A stretch of DNA of 64,000 nucleotides, taken from assembly GCF_963678635.1 (NCBI RefSeq), contig NC_087069.1, positions 33,005,090-33,069,089 of the forward strand, read 5' to 3'. Of the stretch, positions 43,836-54,189 are shown in pieces. The notes below the pieces were generated by a model, which saw only the letters and a program-made list of their open reading frames with translations, made no database searches and was not told the origin of the DNA. The DNA is from Symsagittifera roscoffensis. Its lineage: Eukaryota > Xenacoelomorpha > Acoela > Convolutidae. The first letter of the stretch is position 1, and each line of letters opens with the position of its first letter. Made by a program: the position numbers and the translations under genes.

Positions 43836-45460
43836 GCCGACAACTTGGATCCCTACACCGTTCAAATTCCCATCCAACCAACCTCACTACTCCAATTACA
43901 ATAATACCACTTTTTGCTTTCCCACCACCCGATTTCCCAACCAGTAATGTAACATCAGGCATGAATTCCGATACTAATTCACACATCTCAGTTTTATACT
44001 CCATATCATAACTCAATAACCCGAATATTGAAACCCCCGATGAATTTGCCGACTCTGAACCATCTCCATCCAATAATTTTCACACCAACCCCTCAATTTT
44101 TTCCCAACCCCCTTTTCAACCAATGATACCAAATAACCCTGTCCCCACCAATTCTACACCCTCTTATGCTTCCCAAGTCACTCCAACCTATTCTTCATAT
44201 CATTCAGACCGATCATCCAATTCTCCAGATACCCCCCAAATCTCCCCAGAACTAGATAATTTTATTACATTACAACAACAACCCTACCACCTTGACACCC
44301 CCACCATAAACCAAATTTCATCCACAATAGATTCATCCAACCCTCCTACCCCTACACCCTCTTCAATTTATACCGAATCATTAGCACCATCATCCACATC
44401 TACTGAATCTTCACTCAGCACTAATAGAGCTTACCGCACTTTTAAAAGAAAGTTCCCCAACCATCCTTTCCCAGCAAAACCAGGAACAGCCCGTGAATAT
44501 ATAAATCACCCAAATCACACTAATACAAAAGAATTTTTAGCTATCACCTTACCCTCATTTCCACAATACACCTTAAACACCCCTCACGACACTAACGAAA
44601 CACATAACTTTGTAGACGAACACGTTTTAATGCCTACCCTTCCTTGGACCTCATATTATCATTTTACTAATCCCCTTTGCTTACCTTTATCTAACACTCA
44701 CATCGATATAGAACGAAATAAGGACATGCTATATCGACTCACTACACCACTAACACCTAGACAATTTACTTACATAGGATATAAAAAATCACTAAAAACA
44801 TACACTGCACCCCGAGCTAACGAATATACGCTAGAATATTACGATCATAACATCATCAGAACTAACCAAGATCAATTCTTAGACGATGACCGCTTCGCTA
44901 ACCCACAAATCACAGAAAAATTTTTCATTAAAACACCATATGTATTTACACTCAATATATTTGATCGCAAATTTGACCACATCATCTCAGAAGCACTAAC
45001 AGACACGCAAGCCTACGAAAGTTTTAAAGAACGCTTCCAAATATTTTCACTAACCTTTCATTTCCTTGCACCACATGAAAGAGATCTGCACTGCTCACAC
45101 GATATTATGTTGCGCACTAAACAAACTCACACATATACATATTATCGTTTTATCCAAAATCACTTCGACCTACACACTCTCTCCAGACAACCACACCACC
45201 GTTTTCAATTCATCAATTCCAAATACACCTCACCATTCTTTCTTAACTTCACATATTGCATTAAAGATACTAACCTTCATGGTATTCTTCGAAATTATGA
45301 TCCCATAACCCAAATGTATATTTTTTGTCCCATCACCAAGACCTTCAACGCAGAAGAATCCCGACCCTTCCTTCTCCCACACGAATTTGTTCAACCTATA
45401 GAAATCCCCATTTTAGAATTCATCCACAACACTAAATCAATCACAAATTATATAATCTAA
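43832..45460 (+). pseudogene. Second post-pol ORF (unknown), overlapping env by ATGA
   Basis: ATG 43832 overlaps the env stop TGA 43833-43835 (ATGA). The frame runs to TAA 45458-45460, with one internal TAA at 44009-44011; the part from 44123 is an intact 445-codon ORF. The N-terminal 130 residues are S/T/P-rich and disordered. The remainder is a globular region rich in H, F, Y, T and N, with no visible signal peptide or membrane segment. Coding-like sequence continues in another frame from about 45440 to TAA 45637-45639 (FAVGTEELTTIKALQLLWPL...), so a frameshift probably removed some 60 residues. No homology is recognised. The ATGA overlap suggests translation coupled to env. Confidence 0.6.
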
Positions 45461-45639
45461 TCCAAAACACACCTTATGAGTTTGCAGTTGGCACTGAAGA
45501 ACTAACCACCATTAAAGCACTTCAATTGCTTTGGCCACTGCTTCAAACTAAAAATATCATCCGCATCTTAGCTAAATTACTAACAACTTCAGATCTCATC
45601 CACGACATCTTCCCCCACGGTTTCTTCCCCGACGACTAA

Positions 45640-46701
45640 CAGGTAAATATGAATTATACATATTATTAACTAATTAAATTAAAATTAGAAACTAACCATT
45701 CTTTATTCATGTCTTCTTTAGAATTTTAGCCTTCATCCAACGATCATCTGAAAAATTCACAAAAGAAAATAAAAATTGAACACTTCTTCAAACTGTTTAA
45801 AACTCTATTAATTTTTTGCACCAAACAAATCACTAAAAATAATACCAATCCAGTAATTTAAATTATAAAATTTTTCCCAAATGCAGAAAATCTAATAATG
45901 ATGAAAATTTGTAACTTAATTTTCCCCAACAACTAGCAGTAAATTTGCATTTCTATGTAATAAATTGATAAAACGAAAATGCAGTACTAACCTTTTGATA
46001 TTTCCATTCATTCGCACAAAGATTCTATCCACACTCGCACAGCTCGCCCACGAAGAATTGTTTAAAATAATGAATTTCAGTTTCAAGCTTTCACACTCAA
46101 CAACTCTAACACACGATAACAAGTTTCAAACTTTCCTTTCACCCGGTTGGAAAGGAATTATATACTAAACAACACTAACCAACGCAGCTTACTAAACACC
46201 ACAAATCATAGAATAACAGCATGACTAAGAAAAGGAAACCAACGGTACCCAAACCGGATTAACCCAGTTTAAAACTGGATAATTTATTCTTTTGAAGACT
46301 ATTATAAAGTCTAAGAAAGAAATAATAAAACACAAAAAAGTCGAAAGACAAACCCATACCAAAAACAATTTGATTTTTGAAAAAAGGACACAACCAACAA
46401 AACATAAGAAAAACCACAACAAACCCAACATAAAACGTTGTCACATAACAGGATCTCTCACAAAAACCGCATGCAATCATACTCCCACTCCTGGCCTAAC
46501 CCACCAGAAGAGGACGTCCTGAGCATGCTCTATAGCCGGCCTAACCCACCGTGCTACATCCACGCTTTGTGACCACACTCCTATTTTTAATAAGAGCTAC
46601 TCAAGGGTGAGTAACTCTTCAAAATAACTGAACTAAAACAAAAAGCTTTTGTGAAAACAACTAACCAAAATCATAACTAAAACATTAAACTAATAAAAAA
46701 T
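45640..46701. other. 3' non-coding part of the LTR element
   Basis: Contains an intron-like interval (ag|gtaaat at 45641, branch-like ctaac, cttctttag near 45721), a direct repeat ggcctaacccacc (46493-46505, 46538-46550) and a hairpin at 46592-46619. Short minus-strand hydrophobic frames here are expected shadows of A/C-rich sequence. Confidence 0.4.
46592..46619 (+). promoter_or_regulatory. 12-bp stem-loop in the element 3' region
   Basis: aagagctactca, loop aggg, tgagtaactctt: 11 of 12 pairs. It stands alone in the non-coding 3' region. Function unknown. Confidence 0.45.
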
Positions 46702-47178
46702 TTATAAAATGTAAATTATATCTTGCAGTATATATATCAGCATACAACACCAAAGACGAACATCCAAAGACAAGATGACCCCACTACACTCGAAAAAGAA
46801 TGGCCAACCACAATCAATATGCCGCCCACAATCACAACTCAAAGGATTTAGAGTACGACTTGACTTCGCAGAAAAGGACTTCATTGAACTAGAACAATGA
46901 CCACCTCGATGTTCAAGTATACGTACAGATCCGAGTAACCAGGTATCCCCTCCACACACAATCTCCACGCCATTCCCAGACAAGGTCAAACACAAAAGAA
47001 GTTCTCTACATGAAACGGAAAAACCTGTCATAGCCAACCATTCTGAAATCAGATTTGAGTTTGTTGCGAAAACCCAGTCGTTGTCTTGAGAAGACACAAC
47101 GATTGAATCTGGGACTTCTCTAATAAGAAAACCCAGAAGAAATAAGATGTTCGCCAAATACCAACGTCCATCATCCAT
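46702..47178 (-). CDS. Antisense ORF, secreted or membrane-like, 158 aa
   Basis: A minus-strand ORF just inside the 3' LTR. It begins MDDGRWYLANILFLLGFLI, a plausible signal peptide or anchor, followed by about 110 residues with some ten cysteines and a hydrophobic, cysteine-containing C-terminus (LWCCMLIYILQ). Its base composition is more balanced than the A/C-biased element around it, and it lies where no sense ORF exists, so it does not look like a shadow frame. Antisense ORFs near the 3' end and captured host genes are known in some LTR elements. I recognise no family. It could be a captured host fragment. Confidence 0.4.
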   Translation of the reverse strand: MDDGRWYLANILFLLGFLIREVPDSIVVSSQDNDWVFATNSNLISEWLAMTGFSVSCRELLLCLTLSGNGVEIVCGGDTWLLGSVRILEHRGGHCSSSMKSFSAKSSRTLNPLSCDCGRHIDCGWPFFFECSGVILSLDVRLWCCMLIYILQDIIYIL

Positions 47179-47230
47179 CCTTTGAATTGCAGAAAGACTA
47201 TTCTAAAAAACTCTGTAAAACCCGGATGGG

Positions 47231-47640
47231 TGGAACCTGATCTAAACTACATTTTATGATTGGATAAATTAGATATTTTACCACTGTAAAGTATTTAATA
47301 TTAACCAATCATGATCCATCTAACTAACAACCCACTTATTTGTAAGTGCTGAAATTACTTGTAATTTCAGCACCAGAGAGATTTGAATTTAACTTAGAAA
47401 TTAGTTGACTCTCCAAGAAGACTTCAGCTGCCGCAATAAACCAGTATACCCTAGATCTATTGAGCCTAGCAGAGACTAGTTAAACAACCTGAGACTAGAT
47501 AGTATAAGAGTAAGATTAGGATCGGTATTAGACTAAGAAGTTGCACGAATCTATCCGGCCGAAAATAAGATAGCGTGACGAGCAGACGGTGTACCCTATC
47601 CGAAATTACTCTATGAGTTATACACTTCGGTCCTAACTCA
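47231..47640 (+). repeat. 3' LTR (410 bp)
   Basis: Same as 24551-24960 except for a at 47538. It is preceded by cccggatggg, a weak G-rich tract in the polypurine position, and followed by the TTAT target duplicate. Confidence 0.97.
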
Positions 47641-48956
47641 TTATGGCTATTGTAAGTGACTCAAAAATATTTCTGATCTAATAAAAATTACAGATCAGAA
47701 GGGCCTGGCCGGCGTGAAGCCTATTTTTGAATACTTCATATCTCAGCAGCGAGAATAGATTCCGCTCAAGTAAGCGTAGTGTTTCCGTAGCTTAGACAGC
47801 TTGTTTACATTGTGCTGTAACTTTTTTTTAGTCTTCTTGTTTTTTTGTGTCTTCCCCTTGATACCGCAACACTTTGCATTAAAAGCCCGAGTTTGACGAA
47901 AATGACAACTGACAAAGCTTGAAAAGTAGTTCTTAACTCAGCATTGACAAGTAGCGACCGCTTCCTCGGCTGCGCTTGCATTAGTCAAAAGTGGTATTCA
48001 TTCGGCACGCTTGCTCGACTGCGCTTACTTTCTACACACGTGAATCGGTGTTTGCCGCTATCTAGATTGTAGTTAAAGAGACTTGTGTACTTTTTATTTA
48101 TTGATGCGAGTTGTCGCTTTCCCTAAATTTTGTGAGTCGTCTTTGTTGTGAGTTGTCGTATTACGCTTCCTTTTAGTTGTTTCAGTTTAAAAAATGCTTC
48201 CGTTGTAGCACTTTTTTTCCTTTGTAGCTTTTTATTTCAAATTCATATCAAAGGGCTTTCTTTGACGCTTTTTGTCCATTTTACTTAAGCTAGCGATCGG
48301 AAAGTTGAGAAATTCATTGACTGTATATTGTCTTTAGGGACAGATGAAAGTATAATCTGGCAAAACACTTCATCTTTAAGCGGTAATTTCCATCACAAAA
48401 CACGGGGCTCACTTGCACCATGCTTAACAAAATCTAAATTTTATCTGTCTAAATTTATTCATAATTTAGCAAGACCACCTGCCTGTGTAGCTACCGCATG
48501 TAGTTTGTATTAATAGCGAACGAGGTAGATCTGTGCGGTAAAACGCTCTAATGCGCACAATGGTAGCAGTTTAGTTTTTCTCTAGCCTTGTTCTTCATTC
48601 CTTCAAGTGGATAAACATCAGGTGGTTTTCATAATTTATAATTAAATTAACCAACAAGGTATTAAATAATGCGGCTTCTTAACAATGCTTTTCTATAGAT
48701 ATTGCTAAGCTATTGACTTCTAATCCAAAACTTAAGATTGATTCCCTTTTTTTGATGATTTCCAAGAAACTTCATTACGTCAGTATACGTTTGCAAAAGT
48801 TAATCTGCCAGAATTCTATCTTCTTGACAGCTTTTTTGAGACATAGGTTTTTCCAGTTATTTCTCAGTTTTTACAAAAAGACTAGTTGGCTGAATTATTA
48901 TTCAGTTTTAAGTTGAAAATTTTTGCTAGTTGTTAATCAGTTATAACGTTATCAAT

Positions 48957-49181
48957 ATGGCAGAAGCAGTAAAAGTAATAGTGCGATGTCGACCTATGAA
49001 CACACGTGAACGGAACTTGAACTGCGGGGAGGTGGTCTCGATGACATCGCAGACTCAATGTACAATTGTGAACCCAGACGCTCAAAGCGACCCCCCGAAA
49101 GATTTCACGTTCGATGGGGCCTATTTCACAGATAGCACCACTGAACAGATTTACAATGACGTGTGCTTCGACTTAGTAGAG
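48957..49181 (+). pseudogene. Kinesin-2 (KIF17/OSM-3-like) first exon, orphan copy 2
   Basis: The same 75 codons as 19378-19602, with the same GAG|GTAGAC donor. The intron-like gap and short following open stretch (AG at 49253-49254) are also kept, with one substitution (cat to cct) in the latter. In the 13 kb to the right I found no motor P-loop exon, so this copy, which keeps the original right flank, is orphan too. The truncation therefore predates the tandem duplication, or the rest was displaced. Confidence 0.72.
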
Positions 49182-49889
49182 GTAGACTTTTCGAAGTTTA
49201 TGTTTCCATTTGGCTGTTCGTTTAATTTAGTTTGTTCATCTATTCAACCAACAGATGAAAGGCCTTTTTGGCGACAATTCCGCTTTCTACGATAAGCAAG
49301 TGTATCGAAACCGGGTACTAGACTTTGTTTTGCCGCAGACAACTTTGCCCACAGGATGAATAAAATTGGAGTCATCTCCATATTTAGTATCTTTTTTGCA
49401 TGCAATATGTTTTCTATTGCAGTGAGTAGTACTGTATCTGTCTGAAATTGTAAAATTATTTTTTAGCTTGGGAAGAAAAAGGACTCGTGTCTGCCTGTTT
49501 TTATCGGCTTAGTTTCCGCATTAAGTAATTTTTGTGAAGGTTCAGCTGTTTTAGTCATTTTAGAATCCTCTACTAAACATTTGCAACGGTGCAGGTCACT
49601 GGTTCCAAGAGGTGCAGGTTCCAAGATTTTATATAGTTTTCCTTTTACTTTCGTGTTTTTCAGTGGTTTAAATCGTTGTGGTTTTTTTTATATTGGTTTA
49701 GTTGACTGCAACTACATCGTTTGAGGAGCGTACATAGATTTTAAAATCTTTGTATAAATCTGGATAGATAATGAAGTTAAAATTTTGAAAATTAAAATTG
49801 TTTAAAATTTTGAAAATTTAAATTGTTTAAAATTTTATATGACCGTTTTAACGGCCCAACCGGTCTCTGTAACTTTTCTCTGTGTTGTT

Positions 49890-50400
49890 ACAGCTCGGTT
49901 GTTGTTGTTGTTGTAGCTACATCGATCTCTGCTTTGAGCCTCTGGTTGAGTTCGAGGGAGAGAGAGAGTTAAGGAAATTTTGATCGCGAGTCTTTGTTCT
50001 CGTCTCGGCATTTTCCCTTTGTATAGCACCCTCAAGAGGGAGATTTCGATTTTGTTATGAAACCCGTTCTAGGGGCCAAGTTTTTCGGCGTGCGGAGAAC
50101 CGAGTGAAACTCCATGCCCGGTTCAAGCGGGCAGTTTTTATTTATTGGGGAGAACCGAGAAAAACTCCCGTTACGTGGGGTTATGTGATAAGCTGCAGAT
50201 ATTTGGCAGCTCCTTCGGGATTCTCCCATAAGCTCTCGATGGTAAGTGAGATTGGGTGTACCGATGGCAATGTGAGTTGAATATCCAGATCGCAATTTTG
50301 ACAGTGTACATCGAGTTTTGGTGATAAAATTGGGGGACATGTACTTCTGTGGTGCCATCAAGATTTTAAAGAAAATTGTTTCTTTTTTGCGATTTGTCAT
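49890..50400. repeat. Dispersed repeat family A, copy 4 (duplicate of copy 2, fuller)
   Basis: Same as 20305-20740, plus about 85 bp (ggattctcccataagctctc...ccagatcg) that is also recognisable in copy 1 at 11402-11450. Copy 2 therefore suffered a deletion. Confidence 0.65.
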
Positions 50401-50515
50401 AGGTCTTATGCTGTGATAGCTAAAATTCAGTTGGTTGTCAAATGTTACTCCTAGAATTTTGGGGTTGCGAGTAGTCGTAGGCTAGCTTCCTCAAACATAA
50501 CTTTTGGTTGAAATT

Positions 50516-50640
50516 AAATTCATTGGTCGAAGTTGAGAATATTGGTGTTGTGGACTTATCTGTGGTTAGCATGTAGAAACCTATCACTATCCAAAGATAA
50601 GTCCACAACATCAGTATTCTCAACTTGGACCAATGAATTT
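50516..50640. repeat. Fold-back repeat, complete copy
   Basis: Arms 50516-50561 and 50595-50640, 43 of 46 bases complementary, 33-nt loop. This is the reference copy for the truncated one at 20851 and the duplicate at 51989-52113. Confidence 0.9.
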
Positions 50641-50929
50641 AGCTTGAACTATCGGTTATTTTGTAGTATACCTATTTCAATTCTATTCGATAAAATATGA
50701 GCCTACAACAAGTGGTTAAAGCTGAAATACTTTCGTTTTTATCGAGCTCTTTTTTGGAGTTTTCTGTCTTACGGACCAGTAATAGAAATAAGCATTTGTT
50801 CCGAACAAAATGTAGAGAAACTTTTTCTTCTCATGTTTCAGTTTATTAAAGTGTCGTTGAACATAGTTCAGACCTTATAAAGATCGTCATGATTTTTTTC
50901 AGGAAAAGTAGTAAAGTTGTTTACGCTCA

Positions 50930-51480
50930 AATTTGATTTTTGCGGTTGAGCTTTTGATTTTTTCTTAATTCAGTTCATTTCCTTTGTTATAAAGAAGGAA
51001 AACTTCATTATCGAACACTTGAAGTGTTAAGTCACGAAAAACGTGATTGACATCTAGTGTGGAATTTAATTTAAGTTCCCAGCGGAAAAAAAACTTTACG
51101 TATTGATCCAGTTTCCTCAAATTGAGTTGATTTGATCAAAACGAATCAATCATAAATTGTTCAAGAAATTAAAAGAGCTTTAAAGCCATATGTTTACTTT
51201 GAAGTTAGAAAGTTGAAGTTTAAGAAAATTAATTTAATTTGTCTATTCTGTTTCTTTGCGTTCATTGACTTTTTTCCATTTGTCTGTTGGCAATTTTTTT
51301 TTTCACGCAATATCAGGTACCTTAAATAAGTTTCGGAATGAGTCGAGTGATATATTGCAAAATAAGTTTTTCAGTGGTGAGAAAATCCGGTTTGCTTTTC
51401 AGTCTTATTTTGAGCGAGAAGGTGTTATAATGGCAGAAACAGTCTTCATTTAAGGCGTAAAGAAATTAACTTTGATCTAG
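50930..51480. repeat. Dispersed repeat family B
   Basis: Blocks gcggttgagcttttgatttt, ttcagttcatttccttt, aagaaggaaaact, cgaaaaacgtgat, tgatccagttt-ctcaaatt and atcataaattgttc are shared, diverged, with 54190-54560 and 58700-59040. The later part (ttcacgcaatatcaggtacc) matches 14160-14400. It is AT-rich and non-coding. Duplicated at 52403-52953. Confidence 0.55.
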
Positions 51481-51750
51481 GAGAAGTAGTTTTTTAGCTT
51501 CATCTAGCGCCTCCACTACAATATGAAATTTTTCTGTCAAATTGAATTTGTTATGTCAATTTTCAAAGCTGTAGTCAAATTGCTTTCATGACTCAATGAA
51601 ACAATTTAGAAATTTTTTTTATTTTTGTTAAGCTCACGGATAAGCAAGCGTTATCAAACTGGAATATAGTTTTTTTTCTAGCTATCAACTAGTTCAAGAT
51701 AATCAGTTGAATCACTTGCTGACTTCTTTTCTCTTCTCCTAACATCCTCC

Positions 51751-51862
51751 AGGCTGCTTCCACTTGTGGCTTGGAGTTAAAACAGTTGCCTTTTACGCTA
51801 AGATCTGGGTTTCGAGTCGTGACCTTGTTTCATTCAGTATCAGGGAAATTGAAAAAAAAAAT
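51751..51862 (+). mobile_element. tRNA-derived SINE with poly(A) tail
   Basis: Box A-like TGGCTTGGAGTT at 51767-51778, an anticodon-arm-like stretch, box B-like GGTTTCGAGTC at 51808-51818, a short body and (A)10 at 51852-51861. The box spacing of about 30 nt fits a tRNA promoter. Copies made by the tandem duplications lie at about 53224-53335 and 55030-55141. Confidence 0.65.
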
Positions 51863-51863
51863 T

Positions 51864-53336
51864 GATTTGTCATAGGTCTTATGCTGTGATAGCTAAAATT
51901 CAGTTGGTTGTCAAATGTTACTCCTAGAATTTTGGGGTTGCGAGTAGTCGTAGGCTAGCTTCCTCAAACATAACTTTTGGTTGAAATTAAATTCATTGGT
52001 CGAAGTTGAGAATATTGGTGTTGTGGACTTATCTGTGGTTAGCATGTAGAAACCTATCACTATCCAAAGATAAGTCCACAACATCAGTATTCTCAACTTG
52101 GACCAATGAATTTAGCTTGAACTATCGGTTATTTTGTAGTATACCTATTTCAATTCTATTCGATAAAATATGAGCCTACAACAAGTGGTTAAAGCTGAAA
52201 TACTTTCGTTTTTATCGAGCTCTTTTTTGGAGTTTTCTGTCTTACGGACCAGTAATAGAAATAAGCATTTGTTCCGAACAAAATGTAGAGAAACTTTTTC
52301 TTCTCATGTTTCAGTTTATTAAAGTGTCGTTGAACATAGTTCAGACCTTATAAAGATCGTCATGATTTTTTTCAGGAAAAGTAGTAAAGTTGTTTACGCT
52401 CAAATTTGATTTTTGCGGTTGAGCTTTTGATTTTTTCTTAATTCAGTTCATTTCCTTTGTTATAAAGAAGGAAAACTTCATTATCGAACACTTGAAGTGT
52501 TAAGTCACGAAAAACGTGATTGACATCTAGTGTGGAATTTAATTTAAGTTCCCAGCGGAAAAAAAACTTTACGTATTGATCCAGTTTCCTCAAATTGAGT
52601 TGATTTGATCAAAACGAATCAATCATAAATTGTTCAAGAAATTAAAAGAGCTTTAAAGCCATATGTTTACTTTGAAGTTAGAAAGTTGAAGTTTAAGAAA
52701 ATTAATTTAATTTGTCTATTCTGTTTCTTTGCGTTCATTGACTTTTTTCCATTTGTCTGTTGGCAATTTTTTTTTTCACGCAATATCAGGTACCTTAAAT
52801 AAGTTTCGGAATGAGTCGAGTGATATATTGCAAAATAAGTTTTTCAGTGGTGAGAAAATCCGGTTTGCTTTTCAGTCTTATTTTGAGCGAGAAGGTGTTA
52901 TAATGGCAGAAACAGTCTTCATTTAAGGCGTAAAGAAATTAACTTTGATCTAGGAGAAGTAGTTTTTTAGCTTCATCTAGCGCCTCCACTACAATATGAA
53001 ATTTTTCTGTCAAATTGAATTTGTTATGTCAATTTTCAAAGCTGTAGTCAAATTGCTTTCATGACTCAATGAAACAATTTAGAAATTTTTTTTATTTTTG
53101 TTAAGCTCACGGATAAGCAAGCGTTATCAAACTGGAATATAGTTTTTTTTCTAGCTATCAACTAGTTCAAGATAATCAGTTGAATCACTTGCTGACTTCT
53201 TTTCTCTTCTCCTAACATCCTCCAGGCTGCTTCCACTTGTGGCTTGGAGTTAAAACAGTTGCCTTTTACGCTAAGATCTGGGTTTCGAGTCGTGACCTTG
53301 TTTCATTCAGTATCAGGGAAATTGAAAAAAAAAATC
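51864..53336. repeat. 1473-bp tandem duplication, unit 2
   Basis: Second unit; from 52862 onward it is also part of the 1806-bp duplication. Confidence 0.93.
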
Positions 53337-53384
53337 AGAGAAAAGTGAATTGTTGGTTTTTTGTTTGTTCGTTCAAGGTTTGTC

Positions 53385-53850
53385 GGCCAAATTGTCACGA
53401 CGGATTTTGATTGTGCTGTAGACAGTTTTCCTTGTAGTTACTAGTTCAATCGTTGTTCATTCTAATATCAGAGAGGACTTGAATGATTAAAAAAAAAATT
53501 CATAATTTTTTTTGGTTCAGTTGCTGTCTGCTCAAAGAATGTCGCCTTAGTTGCCATATCGCTTATTTTTTTTGCTTTTAGCAATTTTCATTTTAGTTGC
53601 AAGTGCAACTGCTGTTCATTCTATTTTCAAGGGGGACTTGAAAGATTTCCAAAAAAAACGAAAAATCATTTTTTTTCGGTATAAGTCGTTGTTTGCTTAG
53701 TTGCAACATCACTGCTGTTTCTTGTGCTGTTAACAACTTTCATTGTAGTTTCAAGTGCCATTGTTGTCCATTGTTTCATAAATCATTACTTAAAAAAACT
53801 TTTTATATATTTTTTCGGCTCAACTCGTGTCTGCTCTAAGATTGTCGGCT
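53385..53850. repeat. Diverged minisatellite, about 155-bp unit, three copies
   Basis: Three imperfect units, each with tagttgc/tagtttcaagtgc, tgttcattct, gacttga-a-gatt, an A run, a T run, and ttcggt/ctcaa-gtcgttgtctgct. The duplicate array is at about 55190-55655. Confidence 0.55.
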
Positions 53851-54189
53851 TTGTTTCTTTTCGTAAATTTTGTTTCGTTGTTTATTCAAAATTCAAATTA
53901 CTGAAATGTTTGCCTGGAATAAATTTATATCGAGACATATGAAAGTTTATGACCTGTTTTTTTTCAAAATTTCTTTTTTTGGCTTTTATGTTTTTTTTTG
54001 TTGTATCGCAAGTGGTGCGCCTCTGTGAATATGGTAGGAAACTAATAGGATAATGAGAAACATCAGAACAGCAAATTTAAAATTTGCGCCTTATAACAGA
54101 TGGAAACGCTTTTTTCTGTGGATTGATCGCCAGGTTGATTAAAAATGTCATGGAGAAGTATTAATGAACGATTTGATTTATCACTTTTT

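Larger units (their letters stand above)
24551..47640 (+). mobile_element. Giant Ty3/gypsy-type LTR retrotransposon with env-like region
   Basis: Full element bounded by 410-bp LTRs (24551-24960 and 47231-47640) and TTAT target duplications (24547-24550, 47641-47644). A primer-binding-like TGG follows the 5' LTR by two bases. Domain order is gag (with CCHC knuckle), aspartic protease, RT (YLDD), RNase H, integrase (DD35E) and GPY/F motif; integrase after RT-RNase H puts it in Ty3/gypsy (Metaviridae-type). More than 6 kb of extra coding sequence follows pol, including an env-like frame. The length is 23,090 bp, or 18,912 bp once the internal 4,178-bp duplication is discounted, which is unusually long for the group. 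The A/C-rich plus strand and low GC differ from the host exons. Several frames carry stops, so the copy is probably not autonomous. Confidence 0.95.
47645..50634. repeat. 6.48-kb tandem duplication, unit 2 (right part)
   Basis: Resumes exactly where 24550 left off (ggctattgtaagtg) and matches 18066-20969. It carries the second kinesin exon and repeat A copy 4. Indels against unit 1 include +15 bp near 49580 and about +85 bp at 50217-50300. Confidence 0.92.
50391..51863. repeat. 1473-bp tandem duplication, unit 1
   Basis: Recurs at 51864-53336 with no difference noticed. It starts inside the 3' end of repeat A and ends just after the poly(A) tail of a SINE. The junction (aaaaat-t-gatttg) has essentially no homology. 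It contains the fold-back repeat and repeat B. Confidence 0.93.

Noticed and set aside
24551-47640. Reassigned stop codons (TAA/TAG read as glutamine), because several in-frame stops stand where Gln is plausible.
   Set aside because: TGA also interrupts frames, true ends use TAA and TGA, host exons show no such need, and the gag case is explained by CAG to TAG within a repeat. Ordinary C-to-T lesions suffice.
51760-51825. A functional tRNA gene.
   Set aside because: Boxes A and B are imperfect and no acceptor stem closes; it is followed by a SINE-like body and an A tail.
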